From Eleginops maclovinus (taxonomy: Eukaryota > Chordata > Actinopteri > Perciformes > Eleginopidae), in the NCBI RefSeq assembly GCF_036324505.1, contig NC_086355.1, positions 24,176,518-24,240,517 on the forward strand: a stretch of DNA of 64,000 nucleotides. The letters are read 5' to 3'. The number at the start of each line of letters is the position of its first letter. Position 1 is the stretch's first letter. The position numbers were made by a program, and so were the translations under genes. Below the pieces are notes generated by a model, which was given only the letters and a program-made list of their open reading frames with translations, was not told the DNA's origin and ran no database searches. Below, piece by piece: positions 36,966-50,617 of this stretch.

Positions 36966-38867
36966 CTGCACAATAATGCAAGTCTCACTGTTTACCAAGA
37001 TCTCAGAAATGTGGAGGAGGAAGATTCTACTTCTACTCACATCTATTAAGCAATCCCCTGCTCTCAGCTCAGCTGTCCCGAGTTTGCAAACATGTCTCTA
37101 AGGGCTTTAACGTGCCGCTGCATTCGGGGGAAGTCAGCTGTCGGGGACATTCTCTACCCGCATCATGGACACTTCCAGACAAAACAACACGCAGCAGAGG
37201 GGCAGGGGGTCAAGTGGATGAAAGAGTGCTATCCCCAGCACACCCACAACATAACAAATGCAAACTGCAACGCTTTAAAATAGATTCTTATACAGTAGAG
37301 CGCTGATAGAACAAAGTTCTTGACGAGTAACATTATTATATAAAAAAAAGTAAGTTCCTGCAAGAAAGTAATATTTTTAAAGCATTGATATTACAGAATC
37401 ATTAAATATTGCTTCCTCACTATTGTTGACATTATCTTGCTCATTTTTATCTCTTTGGCGCTCTCCGCGTGGCTCTATGGACATTAATGATGAGTGTCCT
37501 TGTGATGATGTGTTAAGTTAGCCGACCCAAAGGTGCTGATGCTACAACGGCACAAAACATTTCCAATGGGAGGAGAAAATCTGCAGTTTCAAAAACGTTG
37601 CAAATATAAAAACACAAATGAGACCAAAGCACGTGCAAAAGTAGAAACATCTTAACCAACTTGACAACACATCAGGGGCCGGAGCGCTCGATGATGTTCC
37701 GGGATTATAAGGTTGAGCAAATGTCACTGTACCGCATGATTCCTTCCACTATTATTGCAGGTCTGCTGTAAGCTAGCAAGCTAAGTCGCCAGTCGTTTCA
37801 AATAAACTGACGAAACACTTTTGCAATTATGAGACAGGCAACTTCACAATCCTCGAACGTCAACAGGAGCAGTCCTAACGATAGGCTGTGAAGGAACTAC
37901 CTCACCGACGGATGACTTACCAAAGCTAAGCTAATGTCTCATTTTGTCACCTTTGAGCAACCGCTGTTTTTAGAAGCTTGGACAAACTCCAGTGAGGTGT
38001 TAACTGAGGAACAGTATTTTCGTAGAACAAAGCGTGAACATCTCTTAAGCTTGCATTTATACACATATTAGTTATTTAAGTATTAACTCATTCTCAAAAA
38101 AAAGTTGACTTGGAGACGAGGGAACTGGAAGCGCTAAAATGCTAACTCCTTTCTGGGTTTTAAGACTCATTCCTGTTATTCCCGGGTTGTGCTCAAATGC
38201 CACCAGGAGGTTGCAAGACATTCATGTTTGCCAAAATATGGATTTAAATCATTTTGTTGATCCCCTGACATCATCAGGTCAAACTTTACATGTTTTCCAG
38301 AACTTTTCTTTATGACTGAATCTACTGGAAATAAAACTAAAATAATGACATTGCTATTTAGCTTCAAACAGTACTGTATCATTTTATGTTTCCTCACTTG
38401 TTCATCTGTTTTTCAAACAAACCAGTTCTATCAGGTCCCCATATCTTTCCCACTTCACTGAGAATTGAGTTATGTGGCCGGTCACCAGGTCCCAGTGGTG
38501 AGGGAACAGAAGTTCATTGTTTGATTAAACCAGCTGCTCTTGGGACTTCTCAAATCCTATCTGTTGTGGAAGCGAACCTTGAAGTGGACACCGCCTATTT
38601 CTTGCCTCTCTCGCCCTCTGCATACATGTGTACTGTATATACGTATTACTTGTTCTTCTAGTTTTGTTAATAAATCATTGTAACAACTTGATAATAGATT
38701 GTTCACCCAGCAACAAAGGTGTTGCTGTGGATGGCTGCTTAGGTGTTGGGGTGCGCTCTGTTTTGTCTTTTTAAATTTGGTGTAAATACTTGACTTTAGC
38801 ATTTTCTTTTTTAATGCTAAATAGTTCTTGGATTGTTTATGTTCACACCACTAGACACCAAATCAAA

Positions 38868-38925
38868 TTCCTTGAATGTGTAAACTTACCTAGCAATACA
38901 TTTGATTCTGATTCTGATTCACCAC
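38868..38925 (+). mobile_element. LINE 3' tail with (ATTCTG)n
   Basis: The text aaattccttgaatgtgtaaa, then cttacctagcaataca and (gattct)3 is the usual 3' terminus of fish L2/Rex-like LINEs, which end in a short hexamer repeat. No coding part is attached. Confidence 0.6.
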
Positions 38926-41104
38926 TAAGGCCCCTGCTGTATCAATTAATATGGTCTTCTGATTCCTCAATTTTGCTGCTTTTAATTAATCTAATTTCCT
39001 TTATTGAAACAATACCAATGTGCGCCAGGATTCTGTTTGACAGGTACCCCGAAGGTAATTGAGCATATTTGAATAAGTACCGGAGTGTGTCAAATTTTGC
39101 TCTTTGACCTTGGAGGTCAGGTCATCATAATAAAGTGATTCACTGGCTGAGGTTGTGGAGCCTTTCTCCCTAGGCTTGGCTCAGTTTCTCATCAAAGGCT
39201 TCCTGCATGGAGCTCTGTGCCTACTGAGATCAAAGGGCCGTGACCCGTGTCTGAGTCAGGGTTACCTACAGCTCCTACAGAGCTTTGGCCCATCCTGCTG
39301 CTGCTCGCCCAGGGGCAGAGCGTGTCCTGCTAAACTTTGGAAGTGCAAGAATTATGATCATCCCGCACTGAGCCTCGGGGATGTCTGTGATGAAGGCCAG
39401 CATTGTGGCCTTCAACGGGGGCGTAAGAGTCCAGGGTCTGTCCTTACCCCGGATTATGACCTCTCCTAGGTTATCCTATTGGCAGCCTGACTGGAGGTCA
39501 GATGCTGGGAGAGCTTGGTCATGAGTAGGCCGTTGAGGAATGTCATCGTTTGATTGAAGTCAAAGGAATCTTTTGATTAAAGGCTTATGTGAGTCAGAGT
39601 CAGTGCATTGAGTGACCTCGCCTTAGCCCTTGGTCAACAACGTTTTGAGCTTCTATTTCATTTTTTTACATTTTTCCTTTTCCTGTCGTATGTGGGACAA
39701 AGAATGTACTCCCACTCTTCTCCCTCGCTGCTGCACTTCTTCTTTGAAATGAACACTGTGACAGCATTCATTCTGATTGTTGAAGCATTTTTCATGTTTT
39801 TGTCTTCTAAAAACGATACCATCACAAAAAAAACTTTTAAAACAATTAAGTAAACATGGGTGCATTAAGCACAACCAAGAATGATCTGTTTTTCTGGCAA
39901 AGAACAATGTAAGGGGTTATGACCAAAGGGTGTTGGGGCAGCTCAGTTTTTGCTAATGTTCCTTTGGTTTTGGCTCAAGCACATATTCCCCAGGCCACAT
40001 TGACCCCAGTAACTCCCAAACGCTGTGAAAACCCTCTCCGCGTAGCATTTTTGTTCTTTCTGTTGAAAACCCAGGAGGTTTTCCATCCGAAACCTGAACC
40101 CTTGACCTTTAGGCACTAGGAGACCTGGGCTGCAGCTAATGTTGCTACATGAAGCTGTTGTGGAAGGTCTAGTACTTTTGCATCCACAACACTGTAATTA
40201 TGTACTGAAAATGCCACCTAGAACTACAGTTTGAATAGCTAAGCACAGTTGAGGGCCAGAGGGGGAAAAGTTTACAGAAGAACTTACCCTTACAACCATG
40301 CGTACAGATTTTTCAGCATGTTTTATAAATCCTATAGGCCTGGAATTCCTTAAAGAGTCAGCACTGATATGGTTTTCATTACACCATCAATCAATGGAAC
40401 CAAAAGAATGTTGGTGCCATAAAGCATATTAAAGAAACCAACCACGACACAGAAGGCTGTAGGGTCAGTTACCTTCCACTGCTGAGTCCCAGCTGGTGAC
40501 TGGAGTTAACACGAGGCATCCCCATCTCACACGTATCATATATTCACCATTCTTTTCCCCAGGGCTGGAGGCAGGAAAGGGGGTCTGATGCAGCAAAAAC
40601 CATCAGCCCAGACAAAACACAGATTGTTTCCTTCCATACAATGCACAATGGTCCACTTGCCAAATAAAGTTCCTCCTTTTTGCGCACACAGCAGGTCTGT
40701 GTAAAATGGTAAACCACTGTGGCGCTGAGAGAAGGAAGGGACGAGTGTTGCATGTATCCGAGACAAAATGCCAGCATGTGGGAGGCTGGCTATTTTTGAG
40801 CAACAACTGCTTTTCTCTCTGATATTCTGTCATCTTGTGTTGTTTTAAATCCTCGGCATTCTTTCAGCCTGGATCTAAAAATGAACGCTGCTCATCTCCG
40901 TCTACTCCAAGCTCTTGAGATACTGACTTATGCTAACACAGGCACGCTAGTCATCTGTGCTAGTCATTGGAAAAATAAGACTTGAATCATACTGCATGAC
41001 GTGTTAGAGTTAGTAAATAGATGTTTTAAAGGCCACCTATTATGCAAAATCCACTTTAATATCTTTAATACATAAATATGTGTCGCCAGTGTGTTCAGAG
41101 ATTA

Positions 41105-42047
41105 AAGAAAAAAGTTACTTCCAAAATGTAATACAGTACATATTACTTATTACTGTCTTTTTAAAGTAATAAGTTACGTTACATTATTACTGTCTCTGAA
41201 CTGTAATGCGTTACACTACTTTTGCGTTACTTTGAGTTACTTTCACCAAAATCACCTCTAAAGTATGGCTTTAAATGCTGAAATGTAGTTTATTGCAGCT
41301 CATTAATTAAAGCTATCTATCTAGCTGGCAGTACATGCTGAACATTAGGAAAAGAGCTAGATTCTAAACTCATGTTCCGTTTAAGTGGGCTGAATAATAT
41401 GTGATACCGGTAACATGACGTCTCTGTGTGTTATTAATAACATGTTAGTGGAGCCTCTGCACGGCCCTGTGACCTGCTGTATATGAACGAGTCTCTATTC
41501 AACGTTAGCTCACCTTGTCATTGGTGTGTTAACGGGGATTTGGCTGACAAGCTTTCTTAAAGCCGGCGATTCCACAGAGGACAGAGGCTGCAGATCTCCA
41601 ACACTCTGCCACGAGTCTCTGAACTTCTCGGGGTTCAAGAGGCAGACCCAGAGAAAGTGACCCTCTGGTGCTTTGGCCTGCGCGCACTCCTGTCTTTCTC
41701 TTTTCTTTTCTCCGAGTCTGCAGCTCTGCATTGTGAGCCTGCAGCTCTGCATTGTGAATCTGTTTCTTCAGCCCTCTTAACCAATAGTAAACAGGCTTAC
41801 TGAGTTACTATTCTACCTGCACAATTATTTCTCTGGTGTCGGAATGTCTCGCGATGTTTGTGAATTCTTAGAAACAAAACACCACATCATTTCGGGTTAA
41901 AATGTATTGTAACTGCGTTACTGAGAATTGTAACAGGTATTATATTACCCACATTTCAGAAGTAATGCGTTATATTACTGCGTTACAGCAAAAAGTAATA
42001 CATTACTGTAACTCTGTTACTTTTGTAACGTGTTACACCCAACACTG
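41105..42047. repeat. GTTAC/TAACG-rich interspersed repeat
   Basis: Left text aaagttacttccaaaatgta and right text cgtgttacacccaacactg are of inverted type (CAGTGTTGGGTGTAACACG when complemented), typical of hAT-like non-autonomous repeats in fish. The left boundary is approximate. The short open frames inside are not supported as genes. Confidence 0.6.
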
Positions 42048-42397
42048 TCCATCTCTATAAAGCCTGACTGAAAACTGACTGATCAGATATTGGCCACTTT
42101 GTGATGTCACAATGTTTTTGTAAGCCAATAATCAACCAAGGTAACCCCTGCCCACCTTATCACCTGAATCTCCTCCTAGAGCACCATTGTTTTTTTAACC
42201 AATTATCTCTCAAAGGGGCGTGGCCAGCAGCAGCTCATTAGCATTTAAAGCTACAGAATCAGCACTTTTGGAACAGGGCTGAAACAGAGGGGGTTATGGG
42301 ATGCTAAAATGATCTGTTTGGTGTTTCAGCCAATCAGAGACATGTTCTGTATATATCTGACACCTATAATACAGTGTGGAAGAAGAGTATGATAGAG

Positions 42398-44675
42398 CAG
42401 TGATTTTCAACCACAGTGCCGCTGCACACTAGTGTGCCGTGAGAGATCGTCAGGTGAGCCGTGAAAAAATATCCATATCAATATTTTTCAAAAATTAACA
42501 TTTATTAATTATTATCTGCAAATAATAAGCCATCGTGGAGTGTCTATGCTGTAATATAGCTACTGGCAGAGTAATGTAATATTCGTCGGGGTGGCAACAG
42601 GTAGCTAATTGCCTCGTTCCTTAGAGACAAGAGAATTAGTGACGCCTGTGACAGGTCGTGGTGACAGTGATGGTGAAGTTTTTAAAAGGGAAAAGTGCAA
42701 ACTCCGAACTTGGCCCTGGACAAGATTCTGACCCAGATGAAGGCCCTAGTACGAGTGGTGGTAAAAAGAAAGCAAATACGGTGAGCTCGAGGCAATACAA
42801 CGAGAGCTATCTTTCGTTCGGATTTACTTTCACCGAGGATGAGACGACACTGACTCCATTATGCTTGGTGTGTGGGGAGAAGCTGTCCAACAGTGCCATG
42901 ATGCCAAGCAAGCTTAAACGCCATCTCCACACTAAACACCCGTTGCTTCTAAACAAGCCGATGGACTATTTTGTTCGCCTGTGTGAAAACACAGCGAAAC
43001 AGGCAACTTTTATGAGAAAAACCACAAAGGTAAATGAGAAAGCCCTCAAAGCTAGTTACGTAGTTGCTGAACTCGTAGCTAAATCAACAAAGTCCCATAC
43101 TGTGGCAGAGACATTAATATACCTGCCTGCAAAGCCATAGCCAACGAGATGCTCGGCCCTGACGCGGTTAAAGACATAGCTAAAGTCCCGCTCTCAGATA
43201 ACACAATTGCCAGACGTATTAATGACATGTCTACAGACATCGAAAGTCATGTTTTGGAAAAGATACGCATCAGTGGGAAATTTGCGTTGCAACTTGATGA
43301 GTCTACGGACATTAGTGGCCATGCTCAGCTGTTGGCCAATGTGCGTTTTGTGGATGGAAATGCCATTAGAGAAAACTTCCTATTTTGCAAGACACTGCCA
43401 GAGAAAATGACAGGAGAGGAAATGTTCCGGGTCGCATCGGAATATCTGGACCAGGGAGGACTAACGTGGGGAAATTGCACAAGTGTTTGCACTGATGGAG
43501 CTGCAGCCATGGTCGGGCGAACCAAAGGCTTCGTTAGCAGAGTGAAGGAAAGAAACCCTGATCTTATTACTACGCACTGTTTTTTGCACCGTGAGGACCT
43601 CTTTGCGAAGACTTTAACCGCAGAACTAGTTCCTGTGTTGGATGATGTTGTGCGCATAGTGAACTTTGTAAAGACACGACCTTTGAAAAGTCGTATATTT
43701 GCATCTTTGTGTGAGGAAATGGGAGCGGAGCATACAGCCCTATTGCTCCATACGGAGGTCTGATGGTTGTCGCGCGGCAAGGTGCTGGCCCGTGTGTATC
43801 AGCTGCGGGAGGAGCTTAAGGTTTTTCTGACAAACGAGAGGTCCGGTTACTCCAATCTGTTTTCAAGTGATGAGTGGTGTGCAAAGCTGGCATACCTGGC
43901 AGATATATTTCATCATCAGAATGAACTCAACACCCTGATGCAAGGCCGAAATAAAAACCTGCTTACAAGCACAGATAAAATAAACAGATTCCGTTTAAAG
44001 GTGCATCTCTGGCAACAACATGTGCAAAGTGCCAACCTTGAGTTGTTCCCACTCACAGAGAAACGGCAAGATCACACTGCTGCACTGTGCGAGGTAAAAG
44101 ATACACATTTGAAAACTCTGGAGGAGAAGTTGTCATTTTATTTCTCTTCAGCCTCCACTGAATGTCTCGACTAGGTTAGGGACCCATACAGCTCAGCATC
44201 AGTTGTTGGAAAGGACGTGGCTTTACAGGAGCAGGAGGAACCAACTAAACTGAAACAAGATTGTGGGTTAAAGCTAAGATTTTCTGATCTTCCTTTGGAC
44301 ATTTTTTGGCTGACTGCTTCCAAGGAGTTCCCCATTTTGTCCAACAAAGCTGTTCTGACATTGCTCCCATTTTCCACAACATATCTGTGTGAGCTGAGCT
44401 TTTCAAGCCTGACTGCGATAAAAACAAAAAACAGAGAGACTGAGAAATGTTGAGGAAGAGCTTTGTGTGTGTCTTTCTTCCATTCCTGCCAGTATATCGG
44501 CTTTGTGTTCATCTAAACAGAGTGAGTGTAAATAAATTGAGAAACTACATTGTAATTGAATATACTGTGTTAGGCTACAGAGTGTCATTCTGTAATATTT
44601 TTGGTTTGTGGTGTGCCGCAAGATTTTTCCAATGTAAAAAATGTTCCGTGGTTCAACAAAGGTTGAAAAACACTG
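42398..44675 (+). mobile_element. full-length hAT (Buster/ZBED5-like) transposon
   Basis: The 2,278-bp element is flanked by identical 8-bp duplications TGATAGAG (42390-42397 and 44676-44683). The terminal inverted repeats are CAGTGATTTTCAACC on the left and the complement of GGTTGAAAAACACTG on the right. The inside is a broken transposase gene. Intact ends with a dead gene mean it could move only with a transposase made elsewhere. Confidence 0.93.
42670..44535 (+). pseudogene. hAT Buster-type transposase pseudogene (ZBED5/SCAND3-like)
   Basis: The protein starts [10 protein letters not shown] and has a BED-type zinc finger (CLVC ... [11 protein letters not shown]), then [35 protein letters not shown] and HCFLHRE, which are hallmarks of hAT transposases of the Buster/ZBED5 group; the DxST and the downstream acidic motif mark the catalytic fold. 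WLSRGKVLARVYQLREEL and a C-terminal hAT dimerisation region (ending [16 protein letters not shown]) follow. I count four lesions: a frameshift near 43115-43140, TGA at 43761-43763 just before WLSRGK, TAG at 44172-44174 just before VRDPYSSAS, and a frameshift near 44433-44438. Both stops fit single base changes (CGA to TGA; TGG to TAG). It is not translatable as one protein. Confidence 0.9.
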
Positions 44676-46131
44676 TGATAGAGGACCTTTAACATGTGTC
44701 CCTGCTGTTAAACTCGGCCCTCTCTGTTTACTTCCCTTTCAAGTCTTTCCTCCATTTTGGATTCTTTGTTTACTGTCAGGCAGTTCAAAAACACATTTTC
44801 TTCAAGGATTCAAAGTAACACATGCACATGCATGTTAGTAAACAAATGATGAATTTATGGTCAGCATATGATATCACTTTCTACAGTAATCCAATGTTGT
44901 AAACATAAAGACAGTAATACAGTAGTTAGCCATGCGTTGGCATTATTTGTCCCCTGTTTCAGTGGAGTGCTTATACTCTTGAAAGGCGTTTCCTTCTACA
45001 ACAGCCTATACCGCAAATGAAAATATTCTAGTTTCAAAAATCTAGAATTTCTGTCAAAAAAAAACTGCTTGGGATTAGCTTTTAATGCCTTTGAAATGTC
45101 GGTTACCTCATGCTCCTTGACACTGTTGGATATGATGAACAATATAAACAGGAAACATGCTTAGAAAGAGTTCTAGGCCTGCACTGCTTATATGAGTGGA
45201 CCTTAGTGAATCACACACTGCTTATGGAAAGTGCATCAGTAAATCTCAGTGCTTATTGTAAGACGGTTTGTGTCTCTGGCATCATGTTGCAAATGGATAC
45301 AACCAATAGATGCATGGAGCTGCAGGAGAAAGCACTATTGTTGTTAATCTAACAGTTATTATCGTAACTTGCAAGGCTTTAATATACACAATGATAGATT
45401 TGAATAATGGTCGACTCACAATATAACACTAAACCTATCATTGGGTTAGAAATGAGAAGTTTTTTTGTAATGGAATCATAAGACACCTTTCTGATTCTAA
45501 TTGTGTTTTAATGTTAATATCCATGCACATTCATTTAAGATACAGTATGGCAACATTATTTTATGTAGGTGTCATGTTTGGCTAATATGGTACGCGTGGT
45601 TATGCATAGAATGCATGCAAAACAGAACTAGTTGTTTGCTCTAACATGGGATCTAACCCTCCATAGTTGAATTCCACACAAGAATTTTGTTCTTAGTTTT
45701 TATTCCTACAAAGTGAACCACACTCACGTCTGGGCTTTTAGTGTTACTCAGGTACAGTGCCAAAGTCCTCACTCGTATCCCTGCATGCTTTTAGCACTCC
45801 CAAAGTGTCAAAATGTCCCATTTTAGGTGACAATGCATTATCACACATCTAATCTCCGGCTAAATGGGTGGGGGTGACTAAGAGCATCATTTTGACTGAG
45901 CATTTAGCACACATACCCTGCTGTCAGTCAAATAGCCCACATGCAGCCTTAAAGCTGTTCATCACCCTGAAGAGGAAATGCACCATAGAACAGTGATTTA
46001 AGAACATCACTAATCCAAAAGTATTATTTGTTCATTTAAAGTAAACCCTTAGTTGTTATTATGCACTTGCATTATCGAAAAGATCAAGAGACGACTTCAG
46101 CATTATCAGTTTGATTTGTTTTACTATTTAT

Positions 46132-46305
46132 AGATATGTCTTTGAGTTACATGATTTAAAAAAAATAAATGTTATTGTATTCTTTAAACTACTGAGAACA
46201 TTTCTCTGTGTTGGAATTCAACAGACACTAAACTGGTTGCCATACATGTAGAGATTGAGATTCAAGAAACTTTTGGAGTGGTCTCTGAATGTTTTCCTGA
46301 GCTGT
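46132..46305. repeat. TACAGC-end element, fragment a
   Basis: The text tctgtgttggaattcaacag, cacta...ggttgccatacatgta and ttttggagtggtctct matches, in opposite orientation, the complete copy at 52946-53175. Both ends are eroded. Confidence 0.7.
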
Positions 46306-49300
46306 GTCTTCAGGAAAACAGCCATTATATTCTATAATATACTTACAGGTTATACACTTTCGTACCACTACTGTATCAGACAGCTCAGTCAGACCTGGTC
46401 TTTTTAATTCAACGGCTCTGGGTGAACATGATAGAACATTTTAAATGAACCAAATGTTGATTCAAACATTTTCTCAGCCTCACCGTACTTCATTACTTTT
46501 GTAATTTAAGTCAACTCATATTATATGAGGCGTTTCGTAACTTGCCAGCCAAAAATGTTTATTTATGTTTGTTTCTTTAAACAACATCTCTCTTCAACAG
46601 GATGCAACAGAATAACTAAAATAAATAACCCCTTTTTTAAATCATCATTAAGTAACTATTAATAACTTTGGTGACCTTTTCACCATGAGGGTAACATTGC
46701 CTGGTACTTTGGTTTTGATCAAAATCCCTCAAACCCCCGAACTTACAGTATGTGACCTCCATCAGTTGTACTGCAAATCATGGAGTACTTTGCGTTTTGT
46801 ACAAATTAGTAAATGTTATTAAACTAACAAGGTTCAAAAATACAATGGTTAAGATGGTAAATCATCTGAATCAACAATTATTTTTTTCAACTTGTTTGTG
46901 TGGGGAGTGAACATTTATTTATGGTCGACTACAATATATCATGGAACCTAGAAATGAGAAGTCCTTTTATAAAAAAATAATAACATGCCTTTATCATTCT
47001 AATTCAATTCTAATTATAATATCCAAGCCAATTCATCTTAAATTCAAGCTAACAAATACGATGGGTAACATGGTACACATTCTAACTGCTCTCCTCACAA
47101 TTTAAAGAAAAAAATGAATTCTCCTACAGTACGTTTGTTTTCCACATACAAGCAAAAACATTTGTTTTATTTACGTCTTTGGGATAAATGACGTAACAAA
47201 TGATGATGTATTTAAGAACATAACCAAGCAGTTTTGTTGTGTTCTTGTTTCATTACAATGGAATTAAAGAATTTCCCAAAAAAGTATCCATCTGTCCAAC
47301 TTTAACCACGGGTTTAAACTGAGGCCATAATCTGACAATCTGAAAATGTTTCCCACCAAACAATGACCTGGAGGTTGCAACATTAATGCTCTGCTGATAA
47401 CATGGCTGTAGCCTGTTAGTCTTCTAAATGCTCTGACCTCAGCTTGTTGTCCAACCGCAGAGAACCATGAGAGGAGGACACAGTTCATGGTCTGACCTTT
47501 TCTGTCCACTGTTTGAACAGAGTCTCAGAGGGTTGGGGCTTGCTGGTCCTAAGCCAGTTATCCAGGGGGGGATGGAAGGGGCTTTATAAGGATGATAGTG
47601 CTTTAAGTGCATAAGAATGTAATGAGTGTTGGAATCACACAACACACTTAGGAAGCTATGATTTCCCTGAAATTGTTTTTGTAGACATACGAGTTCCCTG
47701 CAGTGACTAAAACAGCTCGGAGCTTGCATTATGTTATTCTCTGTCAAAAAGTAAACCAAAGCTAACCAACAGTGCATTTTCCCCTCTCAGATTAGGCTTG
47801 TATATAAATCACGGCTGCCACTGTGGTATGAAAGCGGCTGACTGACAGTCCTGATGGAGACGTCATGTGAGCTGGCAGCACCACCGGGCCCCTGAGTGTA
47901 AAAGCTGTCCCCTGTGTTCACGCTGAATAACCTGCTTTGTGCTGGATCCAAAAACTCTGGTTTTCCTATTCTCTTCTGGCTGCGTACCTCTGACAGCGGT
48001 TTCAGGAGCCAAAACCTCACCATCACCACAATTCCCAACTCCAACCCCCCCACCCCCACCAACACCCTCTCATTTCTGTCCATTAGCAATCCAGAGGGGG
48101 AGGTTTTGCTGTAAACAAACAACAACAAACAAAAGACCAAAGTGGGGCGAGGAGAGCGGAACGGGGGTGCAGAGGGAGAACTTCTGTGTGAAATAATTGC
48201 GAGGAACAATTTCAAACAGATGTCTGTTTGGAGTTGGCCCTGGGCTCGTGTCCCCGTTAAATATAGTGATTTGATTGGAAAACAAGCAGTGTGAGATGGG
48301 CTGGCAGCCAGCCGGACCATTCGGGGCTCTCTAATGACCCCCGAGGGTCGAGGGGTCGTTGGAGTAAAAGCAGATCAGAGAGGATGTGGGGCCGGCGGCC
48401 AGCACAGGGCCCATAAATCTAGCGCATTCTCAGAGGAAGCTATCTTTTTTCACTTGTCCATCAGAATTAAAATACAATAACAATCGTCACATTGTGCTCC
48501 CACCAGTGTGCAGGGGTTATAATTCAAAGCCAGCAGACAGAGTTGGGAGGGTGGGGCAGGGTGGCATTGGACTTTTGGGAGGAGGGTCAACAGGGTCATG
48601 TATTTTAGGCTTGATGAGAACAGAGGGGTGTGGGAACCCGTCCCACAGATCTGTATACTAATCTGTTCGATTACTATGACTAAAAACATTATATTCAGAG
48701 AAGTGTAACAGTGAGATGAATTTATACGAACAAGTCCCAGGAATGTTTATTCAGATCCTCTAAATCCATGGCAGTACTGCATCATGAATGGGATGCATTA
48801 TTACACTGGGAACAACATTTGTGAGGGAAAAATCTCTGATGGCATAGCCGACCGAGAGTTTGTCTTCCAATTTTCAGCCGGCTCAGCTTTTCACAGATGT
48901 GTTAATGTCGGGGGGACAGCTGCACTTTATGGCAGAACGGCGCAAAATGATCAGGATCATTTTCATCCCCGCTGACCACTGCAGGAACACACATGCTTTA
49001 CACTTCGTCAAAAATGTAAACTTCCTCGGGCTTCCAAAGTGGAGAGAATTTTTATTTCGTTCCCGCAACAAAGGGCTTAGTCGGACTGGACTGTGAGATC
49101 AGTGTCACAGATCATTACTCTGCTCTGATACACTCTCTGCAGGGGAGAGAGACACACACATTTTGTACGGCCTACATGTACAATTGTAAGTTCAATAATA
49201 TATTATTATGAACACACTGTTGCTGAAACAAAAATATTTCCCAATTAATGTTGTAGCATTTCACTGTTGCAGACAAACTGAGTTGTGTTAAACAAATGAA

Positions 49301-49490
49301 TGATGTTAAGAACTTTTTGTATTATATTGTATATTTAACTGTTTTGTACCTTAAACACTTCCGATATACATTATGATATGTATTACTTTTATCACATGTT
49401 GTTCAATGCAACATCTTCATTTGAAAGGTCATTAAAGCTTAATAGACAATATGTTAATTAATAAATGTAGTTAATAACTAAAAGTATGAA

Positions 49491-49590
49491 GTAGCATTAG
49501 ATGGAATTTCTCAAGTAAAGTACAAATACTTCCAAAATGGACTTAACTACAGTTCAGTAAATGTACTTTGTTACTTTCCAGCACAGAATA
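49491..49590. repeat. TACTT-rich repeat, right-end fragment
   Basis: ctcaagtaaagtacaaatac then gtactttgttactttccagca resembles the right end of the 60174-60721 copy. Confidence 0.55.
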
Positions 49591-50497
49591 CACCTAGCCT
49601 GTGCTTGGAACCCACAGCTCACTTTCACTACAATATGATATAGGAAAGACACACTTATCACCAGTATGACCTTTGACCCCTAAAAGATGACCCTTGGAAG
49701 ACAGCTTTCAGTCATGTGTTGCTGACTCAATCCATCCTGACCGACGCCGCAGAGAGACAGTCACACTGCATACTAGAGACCAAATAAGCTGGTTGTTGGC
49801 ATTTGCTCAACCTACCAAACTGAGTGTGACAAAAGCTGTTTAAAGTGAACAGATGCGTTTTAGTGTCTATACGCTCTCTCCTCAAATGCAGACATCCAAT
49901 CTCTTACAGATGTGTGTCACTTGTTGAGCCATCTGCTGCTCTGACACAGCGTGACACAGACTCTGCCCGTCTCCTGAGGCAGGGAACCTGCGCTCAGAAA
50001 GGCCAGAAAGCAGCATACATATTCAGTAAGGGGCTCCACACCCCGCTCATCATCCTGACCCCCATAATAACACGGCATCTGCAGCCCCCCCGCAGGAGCT
50101 GGTGAAGTCTGTATTCAATAGAGACGGCTGAGTGAGGAGCTGCCCTGTTGACCATTCAAACCTCAGACGCAGCTCAAGTCACAGTGTCCATCATCCAGGG
50201 AAGCGGGACTTCTTCTGTTCGTCGACCCTGTTAGTCCTTCGCCTCGCTCCTCCACCCTCAAGTTCACTTACAAACATCTGTCGGTGGTTATTGTGCATCC
50301 TGAATGAGGAGTTTCTCAAGTGTATTCGCACCCTGTGAACGGCTTTTAAATAAGTGGCTCATATTTACATATCTTGTACAATTATTCTGTTCGGTTGAAT
50401 TCATTTCATTTCAGTAGTGTAGATATATTTTTTCTAAATGTAAATTATTTCTGCATTGTTTGTATTGGTGTCAGACAGCTATCCTAACTATTCCATA

Positions 50498-50612
50498 TGT
50501 GGTGTTGTACTATAGGTAGCCACAGACTGGAATAAACACAGGTTTGATCATCTCTGAGGATGTTGCGCCCTCCTGTGTGCGATACTGGTAAAAACATCCC
50601 AAAAGTACTCCA
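50498..50612 (+). repeat. direct duplication, left copy
   Basis: The text aaacacaggtttgatcatct, gaggatgttgcgccctcctg and aacatcccaaaagta recurs nearly unchanged at 51692-51807, 1.1 kb away in the same orientation. Confidence 0.85.
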
Positions 50613-50617
50613 ACACA

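Larger units (their letters stand above)
32926..41025. other. intergenic region, repeats only
   Basis: It holds the 57-bp minisatellite (33308-34454), an (AT)20 run (34575-34614), a purine-rich stretch (35400-35600), a TACTT repeat split by a LINE fragment (36102-36965) and a LINE 3' tail (38868-38925). Stretches 37.0-38.8 and 39.1-41.0 kb look unique and I see no gene in them. Confidence 0.7.
41026..44692. mobile_element. outer DNA element (TTAAAGG ends) hosting two insertions
   Basis: The left end TTAAAGGCCACCTATTATGC (41026) and the right end GAGGACCTTTAA (to 44692) are inverted repeats. The interior (gtgatgtcacaatg, gggcgtggccagcagc, gggttatgggatgctaaaat) is a common fish repeat text. 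Two other elements interrupt it: a TAACG-rich repeat (about 41105-42047) and a hAT transposon (42398-44675). Confidence 0.65.

Noticed and set aside
41510..41752. 80-residue minus-strand frame starting MQSCRLTMQSCRLG
   Set aside because: It lies inside the GTTAC-rich repeat and has no recognisable domain; its duplicated start reflects a short tandem duplication in the repeat.
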